From positions 7,594,339-7,658,338 of the forward strand of contig NC_087379.1 of assembly GCF_963675165.1 (NCBI RefSeq): a stretch of DNA of 64,000 bases. The letters run 5' to 3'. This stretch comes from Halichondria panicea. Taxonomy: Eukaryota; Porifera; Demospongiae; Suberitida; Halichondriidae. The notes beneath the pieces are model-generated. The model was not told where the DNA came from, did not search any database, and worked only from the letters and a program-made list of their open reading frames with translations. The translations under genes and the position numbers were made by a program. Numbering within the stretch: the stretch's first letter is position 1; each line of letters opens with the position of its first letter. This document shows, in pieces, positions 1 through 12,500 of this stretch.

Positions 1-582
1 CCCTTACAGAGGAATGTACAACCCCCTTACAGACCATTAGGAAAACATACCCATGCACAATTAATTTAGCCACCAATTCATTGATGAGAGAGACTTGATG
101 AGAGTGAGAGACTTTCTAAGAGGGACTTGTGAGAGAGATGTCGACGGAGACAGGATATAGTTCCTCTGAGCAGCAAACTTGCAGCGCCCGCCATCTTGCA
201 ACAGATTACACCTCGAGGCGTAGAGCCGAACATAGAGCAATCATGTATTTCAGCTGCTCAACGCGGTTGCAATGCCTCGGAAATTAACAGTTAACTAGCT
301 ATCTATACTAGATAAATGCTTCCAGTAATTAATACAATGCATGCATTATAATTATTCTCCCCCATCCAGTTTGCAGTTTTAGAGGGCAGGCAGGTCAAGG
401 GACAGGCATAAATCCTACAAAAAAGTTGGGATATTTTTTCTCAATCAGTGCTTTTTTACCTAGGCTTTTAGGACCGTATGAAAAAAGAGTTAAAAAAGAG
501 ATACATCAAAAAGCTTTAAGAGATACACAAGTCAGTGTAACGTACCAAACAACCAAAGCTCTACAGTAGACACAGTCCCGAG

Positions 583-870
583 CAGAACAAGCTTAAGCCA
601 ACAACATCAACCGACACAAGTACAGCCCGCTATCAGAACAACGAGCCCGACAATCAACACAGACAACATCCACCGACACAAGTACATGCAGTCACCAGAA
701 CAGCAAGCCACAGAGACACATCATCGACACAAGAGTACAGTTCCTAGAACATCAAGCTCCACAGAGACAACGTCCATCGACACAACAGTACAGTCACCAG
801 AACAGCAAGCCACAGAGACACATCATCGACACAAGTACAATTCCTAGAACATCAAGCTCCACAGAGACAC
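583..870. repeat. imperfect tandem repeat, about 100-bp unit
   Basis: Blocks with the order CACCAGAACAGCAAG, CACAGAGACACATCATCGAC, TTCCTAGAACATCAAGCTCC recur at about 691-790 and 790-870, with a more diverged block before them. The copies are imperfect. No coding potential was seen. Confidence 0.6.
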
Positions 871-1067
871 AACACAACGTAGCAAGGCATAATTATTAGC
901 AAATCGTTTATTTTATTAATGGCAGACCACAGTACTACAAATTATAAATTTAAATTATGAGTAGTGACCCCATAGATAGATATAGTCAGTGTGCATGATA
1001 TGATATGTAGAGTTATAATTATGAGAGTCCATGATACAGTTATAATTATGAGAATATGAGTAGAGAG

Positions 1068-1345
1068 TCAGTGTGCTTCCATGATACAGTTATAATTATG
1101 AGAGTAGAGAGCCAGTGTGCTTCCATGATACAGTTATAATTATGAGAGTAGAGAGCCAGTGTGCTTCCATGATACAGTTATAATTATGAGAGTAGAGAGC
1201 CAGTGTGCTTCCATGATACAGTTATAATTATGAGAGTAGAGAGCCAGTGTGCTTCCATGATACAGTTATAATTATGAGAGTAGAGAGTCAGTGTGCTTCC
1301 ATGATACAGTTATAATTATGAGAGTAGAGAGCAGAGAGTCAGTGT
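1068..1345. repeat. 44-bp minisatellite, about 6 copies
   Basis: The unit starts AGTGTGCTTCCATGATACAG, continues with TTATAATTATGAGAGTAGAG and ends AGCC or AGTC, giving 44 bp. Copies are almost identical and directly adjacent, with no unique spacers, so this is a minisatellite. A shorter related block lies just upstream at about 1010-1060. Confidence 0.9.
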
Positions 1346-2901
1346 GCTTGCATGCATGATAATATGAGTGTTGTGTTACCATACTTGATCATCCATGATT
1401 TTTAGAGTCCTTTGTTTCGATCATCAGGGGAAGTGACGGGTGTTAAAAGTTTTTCCAGTATCAAACAGTAGTGTTGAGAAATATTGGTGGCCATGAATTC
1501 GAGTTGAGGGGCTGCCATTGGATGTATCTTGCCCACGACAATGATGGAGAGTACGCCAGGTAGTATGGTCATAGATTGAAGAGTTCTTCAGTATACGGTA
1601 TATAACTAGGAGTCTTCTGCTTCATCATCATCATCAGGGGGTTACCACAGTAGACACGTCCCACGCAGTGCTGCGTATAATAATTATAGTGTTCAGATAG
1701 AAGTGCTTATATTAGAGTTGTTTGAGAGTTCATTGCACTGCACTGCATATTGATCCAGGGTCTTCGAGATGTTCCATTAGTCCCAGCTGGTCGTCACCGA
1801 AAGATGTGCAGTTGTAAATAGATAGGATGCACAAAAACAATCGAGAATTGACATACATACATACATGGATGGAAGATGGAGTATGACATGACATGGCATC
1901 TTAGCACAAGAATTATAGGAAGAGAATTGTTCGTAATTTATAGAGAAAAAGAAGTAATATTATGTTCGGAAGAGAATGGTTCGAAGTTGAGAGAGAGAGA
2001 AATAAGAAATAATTATGTTATATGGGAAGACAATTGTTCGGTTCTGAGAGAAAGAGGTAATATTATGTTCAGAAGAGAATTGTTCGGTTATGAGAGAAAA
2101 AATTGATACAAGATGTAATTATGTTTTTATAGGAAGACAATTGTTCGGTTATGAGAGTAATTATGATATGCACAGACTTGTAGAGGCTACAAAGCTTGGT
2201 TACAAAAGGTTTTGTAGAGAGAGATATGAATATCAGCAAATGATAGACTGCAGATGACTCCATGCATGACAGTAATTGATGCACACAATGTTGTAGAATG
2301 TGCACAAACATTAATAATTCAAACTAAAAAGGGTAGCACATGGTCTGCCAATTTTTTTTTTTTTTTACGACATACGTAATCAGCGAGAGAAAGCCAAATG
2401 AAATACTCCATAATTATAGTCAAGAAGAAGCCGTTATACATAACATACAGCAGTAACTAGAGTCACCAAAGAAGTAAGCCAATCCATAATCCAAGCACCA
2501 TCCCACTAATACTATATTATACACAAGAAGAACCTTTACACCGCATAACAACGTAACTACAAATTATAGGCAAGAATTCCCAAGATACAGAACAATCCAT
2601 ATGCCGGCCAAACAACATCGACAATCTAGTTTGTATAATTATATTTAAAAGAAAAGGTCCCTCCTATATAAGTATGAATTATTGAAACACCCATATATGG
2701 CCCCCGCCTGCCCTCAAGCAACTCACTATACAATTATTCCCCCCTCCCCCTGTCCTCAAGTTCATGCGCAGCATCGAAATTTTTCCTGCAAGTATGAAAG
2801 GGAAAGAGATGAAATTTACACAAGTATATAAGATGCACAAAATATGAAGTGCATGCATGGCCTTTTAGAAATTTGTTGTAGTACTCTTCACATGAAATCG
2901 C

Positions 2902-4854
2902 TTACCTTTTTTTATAGTCGTAATGTAAATTCATCGTTGCGGGTGATCTCTTTCGTTTACGTGATAAACTAGCAGACGGTCCAACGTTGGACCCTGAGCC
3001 ACTCGGGGTGGTGACGACAGGGTCGCGAGGGGTGGTGACGACAGGGCCGCGAGGGGTGGTGACGACACGGCCGCGAGGGGTGGTGACGACAGGGCCGCGA
3101 GGGGTGGTGACGACAGGGCCACTTGGGGTGGTGACGACAGGGCCGCGAGGGGTGGTGACGACAGGGCCGCGAGGGGTGGTGACGACAGGGCCGCGAGGGG
3201 TGGTGACGACAGGGCCACGAGGGGTGGTGACGACAGGGCCACGAGGGGTGGTGACGACAGGGCCACGAGGGGTGGTGACGACAGGGCCACGAGGGGTGGT
3301 GACGACAGGGCCACGAGGGGTGGTGACGACAGTTGATCTAGGATTTTCGGCCCCCTCCATAGCACTAGCCGTCGTCAGCCCTCTTAAAGCCTCCTCAACC
3401 GTGGGTGGTAAAGGTTGAGGGAGTAGTCCCGCGAGTAGATGTACTACTTCTGTTAACGCTCTCTGCAAGAAAAGGACACGGTGAAAAAATAATCAATGAT
3501 TGTAATACACAATAAAATTAATTTATTTGTAAGGAATTTCTCCTCATTGTAAGGAACTTTCAGGACATACACATGCATGCATGCATGTATTCAACTTACA
3601 TTTTGTGCCATTAATGATTCTATCATTCTGGTGTCCAATCCTTGTCCTCTCTCTCCCCTCTCTCCTCTCTCTCCACGTTGTCCATCTACACCATCCACAC
3701 CGTCTACCCCTGGCCTACCATCCACACCGTCCACACCATTCACCCCGTCTACCCCTGGCCTACCATCCACACCTGGCCTACCATCCACACCGTTCACCCC
3801 GTCCACACCATTCACCCCGTCTACCCCTGCCCTACCATCCACACCATCCACGCCATCAATCCCATCCACACCATCCACACCATTCACCCCGTCTACCCCT
3901 GCCCTACCATCCACACCATCCATGCCATCAATCCCATCCAAACCATCAACACCTGGTGGCCCTGGTGGCCCCCGTGCAACAATGGGGGGAAACCTTACAG
4001 CCCTTTGCCACTGGGCATAGGCCAAATCTCTCAGTTGGTGGTCAAGAAATAGCACTGTTGGACTGGAAACGCCGGTGTCTGTAAAATAAGAAATGGAGCA
4101 ATATAAAATTATTGTTATAAAGTACTTAATGAGCTAATTAATGAATTATGCTGTCCAAGCTACATATTATATTTAATTATAGGCGATAAAATTTCGCAAA
4201 GTAAAATCGGAAAATTTACCCGGGAAAACCCATTAATATCATTAAAATCAATCTGTAAGCATGGGAACTAAATACTACGACAATGTAAAGTTGCATAATT
4301 TTACTTACGATGATCAAACTGCAGATGTTCGATGTAGCGTGTAGCCTCGCGCATAGAGTGGTCCCCGACACCAAGATGAGCTTCACCCTTCCACCAGAAC
4401 TCAGTCTGTGGGGTGGAAATGAATTGCAAGCTTTAAAAAAATAATTGTGTAGCCATGATAATTTCAGGAGCATATTAAATCGACTTAGGCTGCAGCTATA
4501 GAGTAATACTGCATTTAGACTTACGGTGACCGGACCACTCGGCTGCAGATAGCATTGTGGGCACAAGAACTTGTCTGTGGCCCAACTCCTCTTCCCAAAC
4601 CGGAGAACGCTCACTATGTGCTTCTTCGTTATCGGCTGCACGAAACCATAATTTATTGATTGTGCTGGCATAGCTAGAGCATAGCTAGAACATGCATGCA
4701 TCCTTACTGCATAGCTCTAGCTAGAACAGAACATCTATATATAGATCTATCATGCAAAACTCACTGGATTGTTGGTGGACCCGTAGTGCAGCTGGGTCTT
4801 CGGCAGTCTTGGTGGTGGTGCTGCCGGCGGCGTAACCAGAGGTGCAGAGGCCAT
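2902..4854 (-). CDS. collagen-like protein with VVTTPRGP repeats
   Basis: Five exons join in phase: about 4854-4765, 4635-4525, 4405-4309, 4078-3600 and 3462-2902, giving about 445 residues. The first exon reads [10 protein letters not shown] and is Pro/Ala-rich; I chose this ATG because only its frame splices in phase to exon 2. Exon 2 has a CPQC pair. Exon 4 carries about 37 uninterrupted Gly-X-Y triplets, dominated by GVD with GVN, GRP, GRA and a closing GER run. Exon 5 has 14 copies of the octapeptide VVTTPRGP (24-bp DNA unit), then a basic SRKRKRSP motif. No signal peptide or transmembrane segment is visible, which is unusual for a collagen. The stop overlaps a GT donor (AGGTAA), so further 3' exons are possible. 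The triple-helical reading is secure; cellular location and function are unknown. Confidence 0.72.
2998..3335 (-). repeat. 24-bp coding minisatellite (VVTTPRGP)x14
   Basis: The + strand unit is GGGGTGGTGACGACAGGGCC plus 4 variable bases, 24 bp long, repeated about 14 times inside the last exon of the collagen-like gene. Variants change single residues (PSGP, PRGR, PRDP). Because the unit is a multiple of 3, it also keeps other frames open on both strands; those frames are shadows. Confidence 0.9.
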
Positions 4855-6594
4855 TGAGCTTGATAGTTGTTGATAACTGATGATAGTTGATGATAGCTGA
4901 TAGTTTGATGAACTCCCTTGTCAAATTTCTTCACTCCTAACCTCCAAGCCGTTAGACTGAAGAACCAAGTGCTGCAGCGCCGCATAGACCCCTTTCGCCC
5001 ACGCAATGACCGGATGTTAATTTTACATCCTGCAATAGATTACAATCCTTGCAATCTGGAAAGCTGCTGGTCTACTCAGACTACTGCTCTGTAACTCTTA
5101 ATCAGGTGCCTTTTGACTTCTAATTATCCTCACTTGTGCTCCATCCATCATCACATAATAGTATGCCTTACTGTACTGTGTAAGCATGCACTGCCATGCT
5201 AAGTTATTCTGTGTTTTTGTTTGTGTTCTCATTCAAATTCAAATTCAAATTCCAATCTATTCTTTGCTGTATCAAGATATACAATATACATACTAACTTA
5301 TGAGTTGGTTTGATTCCCTGCAGATGTGCAAGTATAAACTGACTACTTGGACAGTGCAGCTCAGTTTTGAGGTCTCCTCTGTTGAATATATCTCAATGTG
5401 GCCATGCCAGCATAGATAATAGCTCTATTATCTATGATGCCAGACAACAAGCATTACTGCATTGAGGATGATAGCTACCAGAAAGTTCCAGTCATGGAAG
5501 TCTAGCAATATGGTATGTATGATAAATGTCAGTGGACCCTGTACTTCTTTAGATCTGTACAGTCATGCAGACAGTCATGATAATTATGGTGTATGGTGCT
5601 TTGCAAATGTAAGGAATTTCCTACAAGCTCTATATAGCTAGATCTAGAGGTCACACCTGACTGACTACTGCACTGCACTGGTGTTCATGTAAATAGTACA
5701 AGACTTGTTAGGTCTAGACCAGCACGTTTTAAGGAATTTAATTAATTACTATAATACTTAAAATGTCTTTGACTCCTTGTCTTAATAATGTAAATGCATG
5801 AGGGCAAGAGTGCACTCCTGACGAGGGACACAATTCACTGTGTCTATTATTCATAATCTTCTCACTAACAACCATATGGATGGTGGCTGATTTACACGCC
5901 AGGAAGTATGTCTTTGGCACAGCCCTATAATACAAGTATCTCTGTCAACATAAGCACCTCTACAGCTCCAAATTACAAATTTATAGAGCTGAAGCACACT
6001 CATTCATGGTTCTTATGTCTTCTTCTGCCTCAGGCTTTATGGTATAGCTGATTCTATGGATAATTGGTGGCAGTGCAATATTAGTGTAGAGGTGTGCATA
6101 ATGGACACTTATAATTATAGCCATCTCTAATTCCCTAATTAATGATTGTCTCCCTGGCATGCATTCTTTACGTACAGGGAACTCTAACTGCTGTCTATCA
6201 TGTGATCATGATATGGTCATGCATTGTGAGCGTGCTGCATGGTCACATGATGGATTGGTTCGGGAAGCGCCCCTCTGTCTGACTGTCTGTGGATGTGAGC
6301 ATGTGTCTACTGGATATGGATTAATTATGGCTAGCTAGATAATGCAATATAGAATGTTTAACTTAATTTTGTTCATGTAATTACGTTATCAAACGTTATC
6401 AAAAGAGTATACAATTAAACATGGTAACTAATAATTGACATAAATAACGAAACAACAATTAACACTACACACAAAAGTTGTCTAATGTTCACTGCACGTG
6501 TACAAACCAATTAAAACGGAGCCCATAAAATCAAAACAGTCTGCATAAGATATACAAAGTCAGAAAAGAAAGAAACGAAACAAATGCTAAATTG
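4855..6594. other. intergenic, no gene seen
   Basis: This is the 5' flank of the collagen-like gene and the 3' flank of the MIB1 gene, both on the minus strand. It is AT-rich with no convincing exon. The open frame at 5738-5935 lacks splice support and protein-like composition. Confidence 0.5.
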
Positions 6595-9500
6595 TCACTG
6601 GAACAACTGAATTCTATGAGTCACAAACTTCCTGCACACTGGGCAATGGTCGACCTTCTGTGCACAGTCCCAGCATGTCTGGTGTCCACAGAGGAAGGCC
6701 GTGTTCTTAGGCTCTGTCAGACAAATAGGACAATTAGATTCAGAGTCAGGGCTGGCCAGCGGATGGACACTGGTGGCCGAGACGGGGGCTGTGTGTGTGT
6801 GTGTGTGGGTGGGTGGATGTATGTGTATGTGTATGTGTGTATGTATGTGGGAGGTATTATTTGACACAAAATCACAATATTGCTAAGTACATGTACTATA
6901 CAGTTATAGAGGTTATCTAATTAAGCAACACAGCTTGTGTAAACTTGTAATGCAGTTTACGTACGTAGTCCCTCTTTTGCAGTAATAAGCACTCGACACT
7001 CGAAGCATGTCTTCATCCTCCGGGCACATTCTATACAGTGAGAGAGGGAGAAGACAGTAAATGAAAGCTAGTACATATGAAAGAAAGGTGAGACTGTGGA
7101 GGATAGTGGGGGCTTATATAATACACAGAGAGGCTGTTACTGAGTGATACATGTACCTATCATTAAGTACCAGTACCTGGACAGAAGGTGTGATCACATG
7201 GCTTGACAGTGGCTGTGGCCTCCTCTTCATTACACATCACACAAACCTTGGACAGCTTGGAGATAGTCTTGACTGCAGCCTGTGTAAGGAAGAATCATAA
7301 AATTCAACATAATTATATGCAACTTGAGAAGGTCAAAAAAAACTATACATGTACTAACTGGGAAGTTATTTAAGAAGCTTTCAAATTGCTATGTACTCAC
7401 TTTGCAAATGGGGCATCTCTTGGCTCTCTGTGCACATTCTGCACACATGACAGCGTGACCACATGGCTCAAACTTGACATCCACTGGAGCCTCACACAGG
7501 AAGCACGGCTCAATGGCCACACCCACACTACCTGGAGGGGGGTGGTATGGATATACAATTCAGATAAGAACAGAACAGACTGTTGCTCAGAGTTGGTTCT
7601 GTACAATAATTATACACAACCATATAAAGTACAGTCATGTAAAGACCACTTTAAATACAGACTTACAGAACTTGTATCTGAACACACAGTTGGAAAGGTC
7701 ACCCTAACAAAGGTGACCTAACAAAGAAAGTTTTAAGACAATGGGGGAGGGTACAGCACAAAAATACAAGGTCTTACCACCTCCAGTGGCTCCAGCAGTG
7801 TCCATAACTCCAACTGGCAGAGAAGCTGTGGGTGGGTGGTGGGTGGCACTGCCAGTACGCAGGGGAGTAGGGTACACCTGATGGATGCAAGGGCAAGACT
7901 AATTCAGAGTGGATACAGTTAACAGCATGTACTGTTTATAAAGCTAGTATATCAAAGAGGCAACAGTATCTGGCTCACCAAAGGTCCTCTCTGTGTGCCC
8001 TGAACCACCACTGGGGGAGCAGGTGATTTCAGACTACCATGGAACTTCACACCTCCACTGCAAGGAGGTAGTTCAGTACACATAAGATTAATACTCAAAA
8101 TCAAAATCTATACAGTAGCAACAACATTATACAGGTATGCTAGTACATACCCTAGTACACAACTAGCTGCAGCTGTGCTACTTCCTTGGACTGCTGTTTT
8201 AGCAATTTTATAATGAGCTTTTGCCCTACAGCAGTACATTTTAGGTCTTAAAATGAAATTACAATGAAGTGGCTATATATAGTTGTGTCACCCGCTCACC
8301 CGTCCTTGTCGAATCCCATGACGATGGTTGCTACGTCAGGTGAGCAAACCTCCAATGGATTTCGACCCTTCTTGTTAGTCTTGAACATCTCTGAACCTTC
8401 TTGTACTAGGAAGCACGGAATAACCGCCTTCAGCTGCTGACCAGGCAACCTGTCTTTCACCTGGTAGAGGGGGAGGGGCATACGTGTATGTTCACAGTGC
8501 AATCTAAGCACAGTGTACACATGATGGGTAAATACATGTAATAATGCGACACAGCGTTCAATTTGAATATGTTTGAACGGCTGTAACTTTAGTTCCGATA
8601 GTCCGATCACATTAATTTTACGATTTTTTGAAAGCTTAGAGAGAGGCGTTTCAGATGATGTGTTAAAATCAAAGGTGCTTGATTTTAACAAAATACTATG
8701 GGCTATATATAGCCCACGGTATCTTCCCGAAAAATATAAAATTATGGCCAGTTCGAAATTTGGGATTTGAGCATACCGTCTAAAGGGGCTCCTTCTAAGT
8801 TTTCAGAAAATCAGAAATTGTAATTTGGATATCAGAACTCTAGTTACAGAGCCAACTAATACTTTCAAATGAACTAGAGCATCTTTGAATGGCCATACTG
8901 TTCCATCCCTACTAGCCTACCTTCTTGAGTTGAGGAGTCTCTTGTGTGAGGTTGTCCACTGTCTCCTTGACCACGGCCATGTGAAGAGGTGTGTCTCCAT
9001 CACTGTCTAGAATATTCATGTCTACCCCGAACCCCACCAGTCTCTCGATGATACGAGCGTGACCTTGGTGGACAGCAAGATGAAGTGCTGTCTGACCTTG
9101 GTTGGTCTTAGCATTGAGGTCACACTGCACCTGTTGGGGGAGAGGTCAGATTATAATGGCCACACCTGAAGAAAGTTAAACTGCAATAAAAGCCAGGCAC
9201 AAGGTCCCGTAGATTTTAACAACTCCTCAACAAAGGCCACTGTATAATTGTCACATAATTATCTGTGCAATATAAAGGCTTTCAACTAAGTTTTGAACTT
9301 TCCATGCTTGAAAATTCTTGAAAATTGTGTAGTACTCTACTACATGTAAGACCATATCTACAGCCAGTCACTCACCACTTCAGCGAAGGCAGTGACAACG
9401 TCCAGGTGATCATTAAGTGCTGCCAGGTGGAGGGGAGTGTACCCGTCGTCCTTGAGCAGGTTGATGTGCTCTACAAACCGACGGTTGAAGTGCTCCACAG

Positions 9501-12500
9501 CTCTGCAGGGGGGATAAGAGTATGGATTATACATGCAGTGTATACTAGGGCCTTGATATGATCATTTTACTGTTTTCGGAGCTAACTTTGAGAGACCATA
9601 ATTTGAGTTAGAAACGTCTAATCTTAAAACCAGGAATGCACTCCTGTTAAAACAAAACATACACAGTCATATCTATATTAAAGCCAGCTACAAAACACAA
9701 CTTTTATTTTCGTACTCCATGTTATATACACACAATTGACGGGATCTGCCATGTCACATGATCAAGCACTCACGGTAGGAACCCAATACGAGCAGCCTCG
9801 TGGATTGGTGTGAATAGTCTGAAGTTGAGGAGGGTGGGGTCTGCTCCAGCGTCCAATAGGATCGTCACACTCTCATTTTTCTGAGCGAGGACGGCGCAGT
9901 GAAGTGCAGTGTCTCCATCGGAATCCTGTGTATGTGTGTGGGCGTGTGTGTGTGTGGTGTGGGCGTGTGTGTGGGGAGGTGATATTAGGAGGATAGTAGA
10001 TAATCAGCTGCCATGATTTAGACTGCCCAGTCTTCCCACACATACATGTATCTTACTGCATGCTCTGCCTCACCTGCTCATGGAGCTTGATGTTGGGATG
10101 GTTGGCTAGCTTCCTCAGCACACTGTAGTGGCCCTTGACAGCTGCTATAATGAGAGGGGACGCCCCCTTAGAATTCTTAGAGTTGACATCAGCTCCAGCA
10201 TCGATAAGAATGGTCGTGGCTTCATCTTCATCACTATACGGACAAATAATATCAATTAATGGCGTACAAGATAAAACTGGGCCAGCCATTCATTTTGACA
10301 ACAGGTATTGGCATTCCTGATAATGGTAGCTAGTACTTAGAGCCACAGTTCACCTGTAAGCACAGAGATGCAGTGGTCTGTCACCATCTTCATCCTATGC
10401 AATGAAACACACACTGTTTAGAAATGAAGACCAGCACAGTATAACACCATCCACACACACACATGTAGTGTATACAGCAGAGGCTAGAATGATGCACATA
10501 CCCCCACTTCCACATTGGGGGCGAACTCCATGATGACCTTGAGCACGTCCACATTGCCAGCTGCACAGGCACAGTGGATGGCCGCCTTGCCAGCTGCCTT
10601 GGTGTTCACCTGGGCAACACAAATCACATCATAAGGTATTAGTTTTTGAATAACTTAAACATTGTGACATCCACCCACATACTACCAAACAGCTACTGGA
10701 TGCTCCCAACACAAGTTACGACTTCTGAAAGACAGCTCTAAAAACAGACCTGATTTTTCGACGGCCATAATTTACTGTTGATCCAATCTCAAAAATTTTA
10801 TGATTTTCTGAAAGCTTAGAAAGAGAGCTTTCAAATGGTGTGTTTTAATCCAAAATTTCATCGGGGCCATAATTTGTCATTTTTCGGCCTTGGACCATGG
10901 GCTATTATTCATGGTATGGCCAAATTGACAAATAGTTTTATTGCTGCAATATGAACTTTGATGATACCATTTGAAAGGTCTCTTTCTAAGCTTTCGGAAG
11001 ATCATAAAATCATTGAAATTGGATCCACGGAATTCAAGTTATGGCAGCTGAAAGAGTCCCCAAATTTGAAAGAAGGGAGAGAGAGTACATAACACTGTGT
11101 CCTCACCTCAGTGGGATGTTTGCGTAGGAACTCTCTGAGAGTGTTGGCATCTCCGGCTGCAGCAGCTGCCACGATGACGGCCGGGTTCTCGAGGAGGGAG
11201 AGGATCTTGAGATGCAGTCCAATGTCGTCACTGTCCAGCCCTCCTGCAGACTCTGCCAGGGGAGGTTGCAAAGAAAGAAGAGACAGACAATAATTATGAG
11301 GTCATTTCCTGTATGTACGCTACTAACTGAGCAGTGTGTATTGTTAGCAGCTGTTCTGGTATTACACAATGCAGAGTTTATTTTATTTTTGAATGATTTT
11401 TGCTGTTTATGACAGTGCAGCTTATTCTTTTGTAACTCGGGCTAAATACTGAAGTTGCATATAAACTGTATACACAGGTACCTGGCACTTCAGGAGGGTT
11501 CTCATCCGGGGCAGCTACCATGGCCTGAGGGTTGAACGTCCACACTCGACCATTGACTGCCACTCGAACATCTCCAGAGGGAAACACTTTCATCACTCGG
11601 CCAGCCTGACCCAGCGCCTGGGAGGGTAGCATACAAATAATAATGGTGAAACTGTGTTAGCTTTTGTGAACAGTTGTCTATATTTCAGAAAGAGCACCCA
11701 CTTATAGACTAGCTGTCAGGCCACCTGTCAGAATAGCCGGAGGACATGCTTATAATTATAGGCCTGCTGTGTTACGCAATACTGCTCTGTAAGCATCATG
11801 AATATCATTATAAATCACACAGATTCATCATGAATATCATTATCCTATCCCCCAGCCACCCGTCAGAATGGCCAGTTATTAAGCTACTTATAGCCCACAC
11901 TTTCCCCAACAGTTTGGGCCCGGAAAAAGCAATCGCGGATCAGATTGTAGCACTACCAAATAGGTCTCACAGCTAGTGTGTGTGTGTGTGTGTGTGTGTG
12001 TGGGCGTGCAACTCACCAGGGCCATGTCGTCCACCCACCCTCCGTGGTCCTTTTGAAGGCTTCCCACTTCCGCAATATCGTCAAGGATACGAATAACGTC
12101 TCCCTCAGAGAAAGATGTCACCTACATGACAATTAATCACAATGAATCAAAAATTGATATTTGTGTACCAACCTTTGTCACAGATTCAGAGTTCATGGTC
12201 CAAATCTTTCCGCTGGAGAATCTCACTCGTAGATCACCTGATGCTTGAACTACTTGCACTGTGCCAACTTCACCGATAATCTGAGAGGGGAAAACCCCAT
12301 AAAATTATTAATTATAATAATAGCGTGTAAATACGGAAATAAACATTTCCTGTTTCTAGAATGCTTACAGTGCAGTTTCAGGACATACAACAAATATGCA
12401 AGCAATAACCAGCACACTACGGAAATGTTAAATGGCCAAATAAGCGCCCGACTATTCAAAATGAACGAAACCTGCATGTATAGCATTATGAACATTGAAC

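Larger units (their letters stand above)
1..2900. other. AT-rich gene-poor segment
   Basis: I see no convincing coding exon here. It holds the imperfect repeats at 583-870 and 1068-1345, and a degenerate repeat near 1915-2160 built around the words GAAGACAATTGTTCGG and GAGAGAAA. The short open frame near 1876-2106 only reads through that repeat. 3' exons or the 3' UTR of the collagen-like gene (minus strand, ending at 2902) could lie here, because a GT donor sits exactly at its stop codon, but I cannot identify them. Confidence 0.6.

Noticed and set aside
1068-1345. Regular 44-bp repeats that resemble a CRISPR array
   Set aside because: Units are adjacent with no unique spacers, there are no cas genes, and the genome is eukaryotic. 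It is a minisatellite.
2987-3418. Plus-strand frame reading GVVTTGPR repeats
   Set aside because: It is the antisense of the 24-bp coding repeat. The minus frame joins in phase to four further exons.
3577-4084. Three overlapping plus-strand frames rich in Ser-Thr-Pro or His-Pro
   Set aside because: They are antisense to the Gly-X-Y collagen exon and are kept open only by its 9-bp periodicity.
6592-6886. Plus-strand frames over the last MIB1 exon
   Set aside because: They are shadows of the RING-coding minus strand, extended by a TG repeat.
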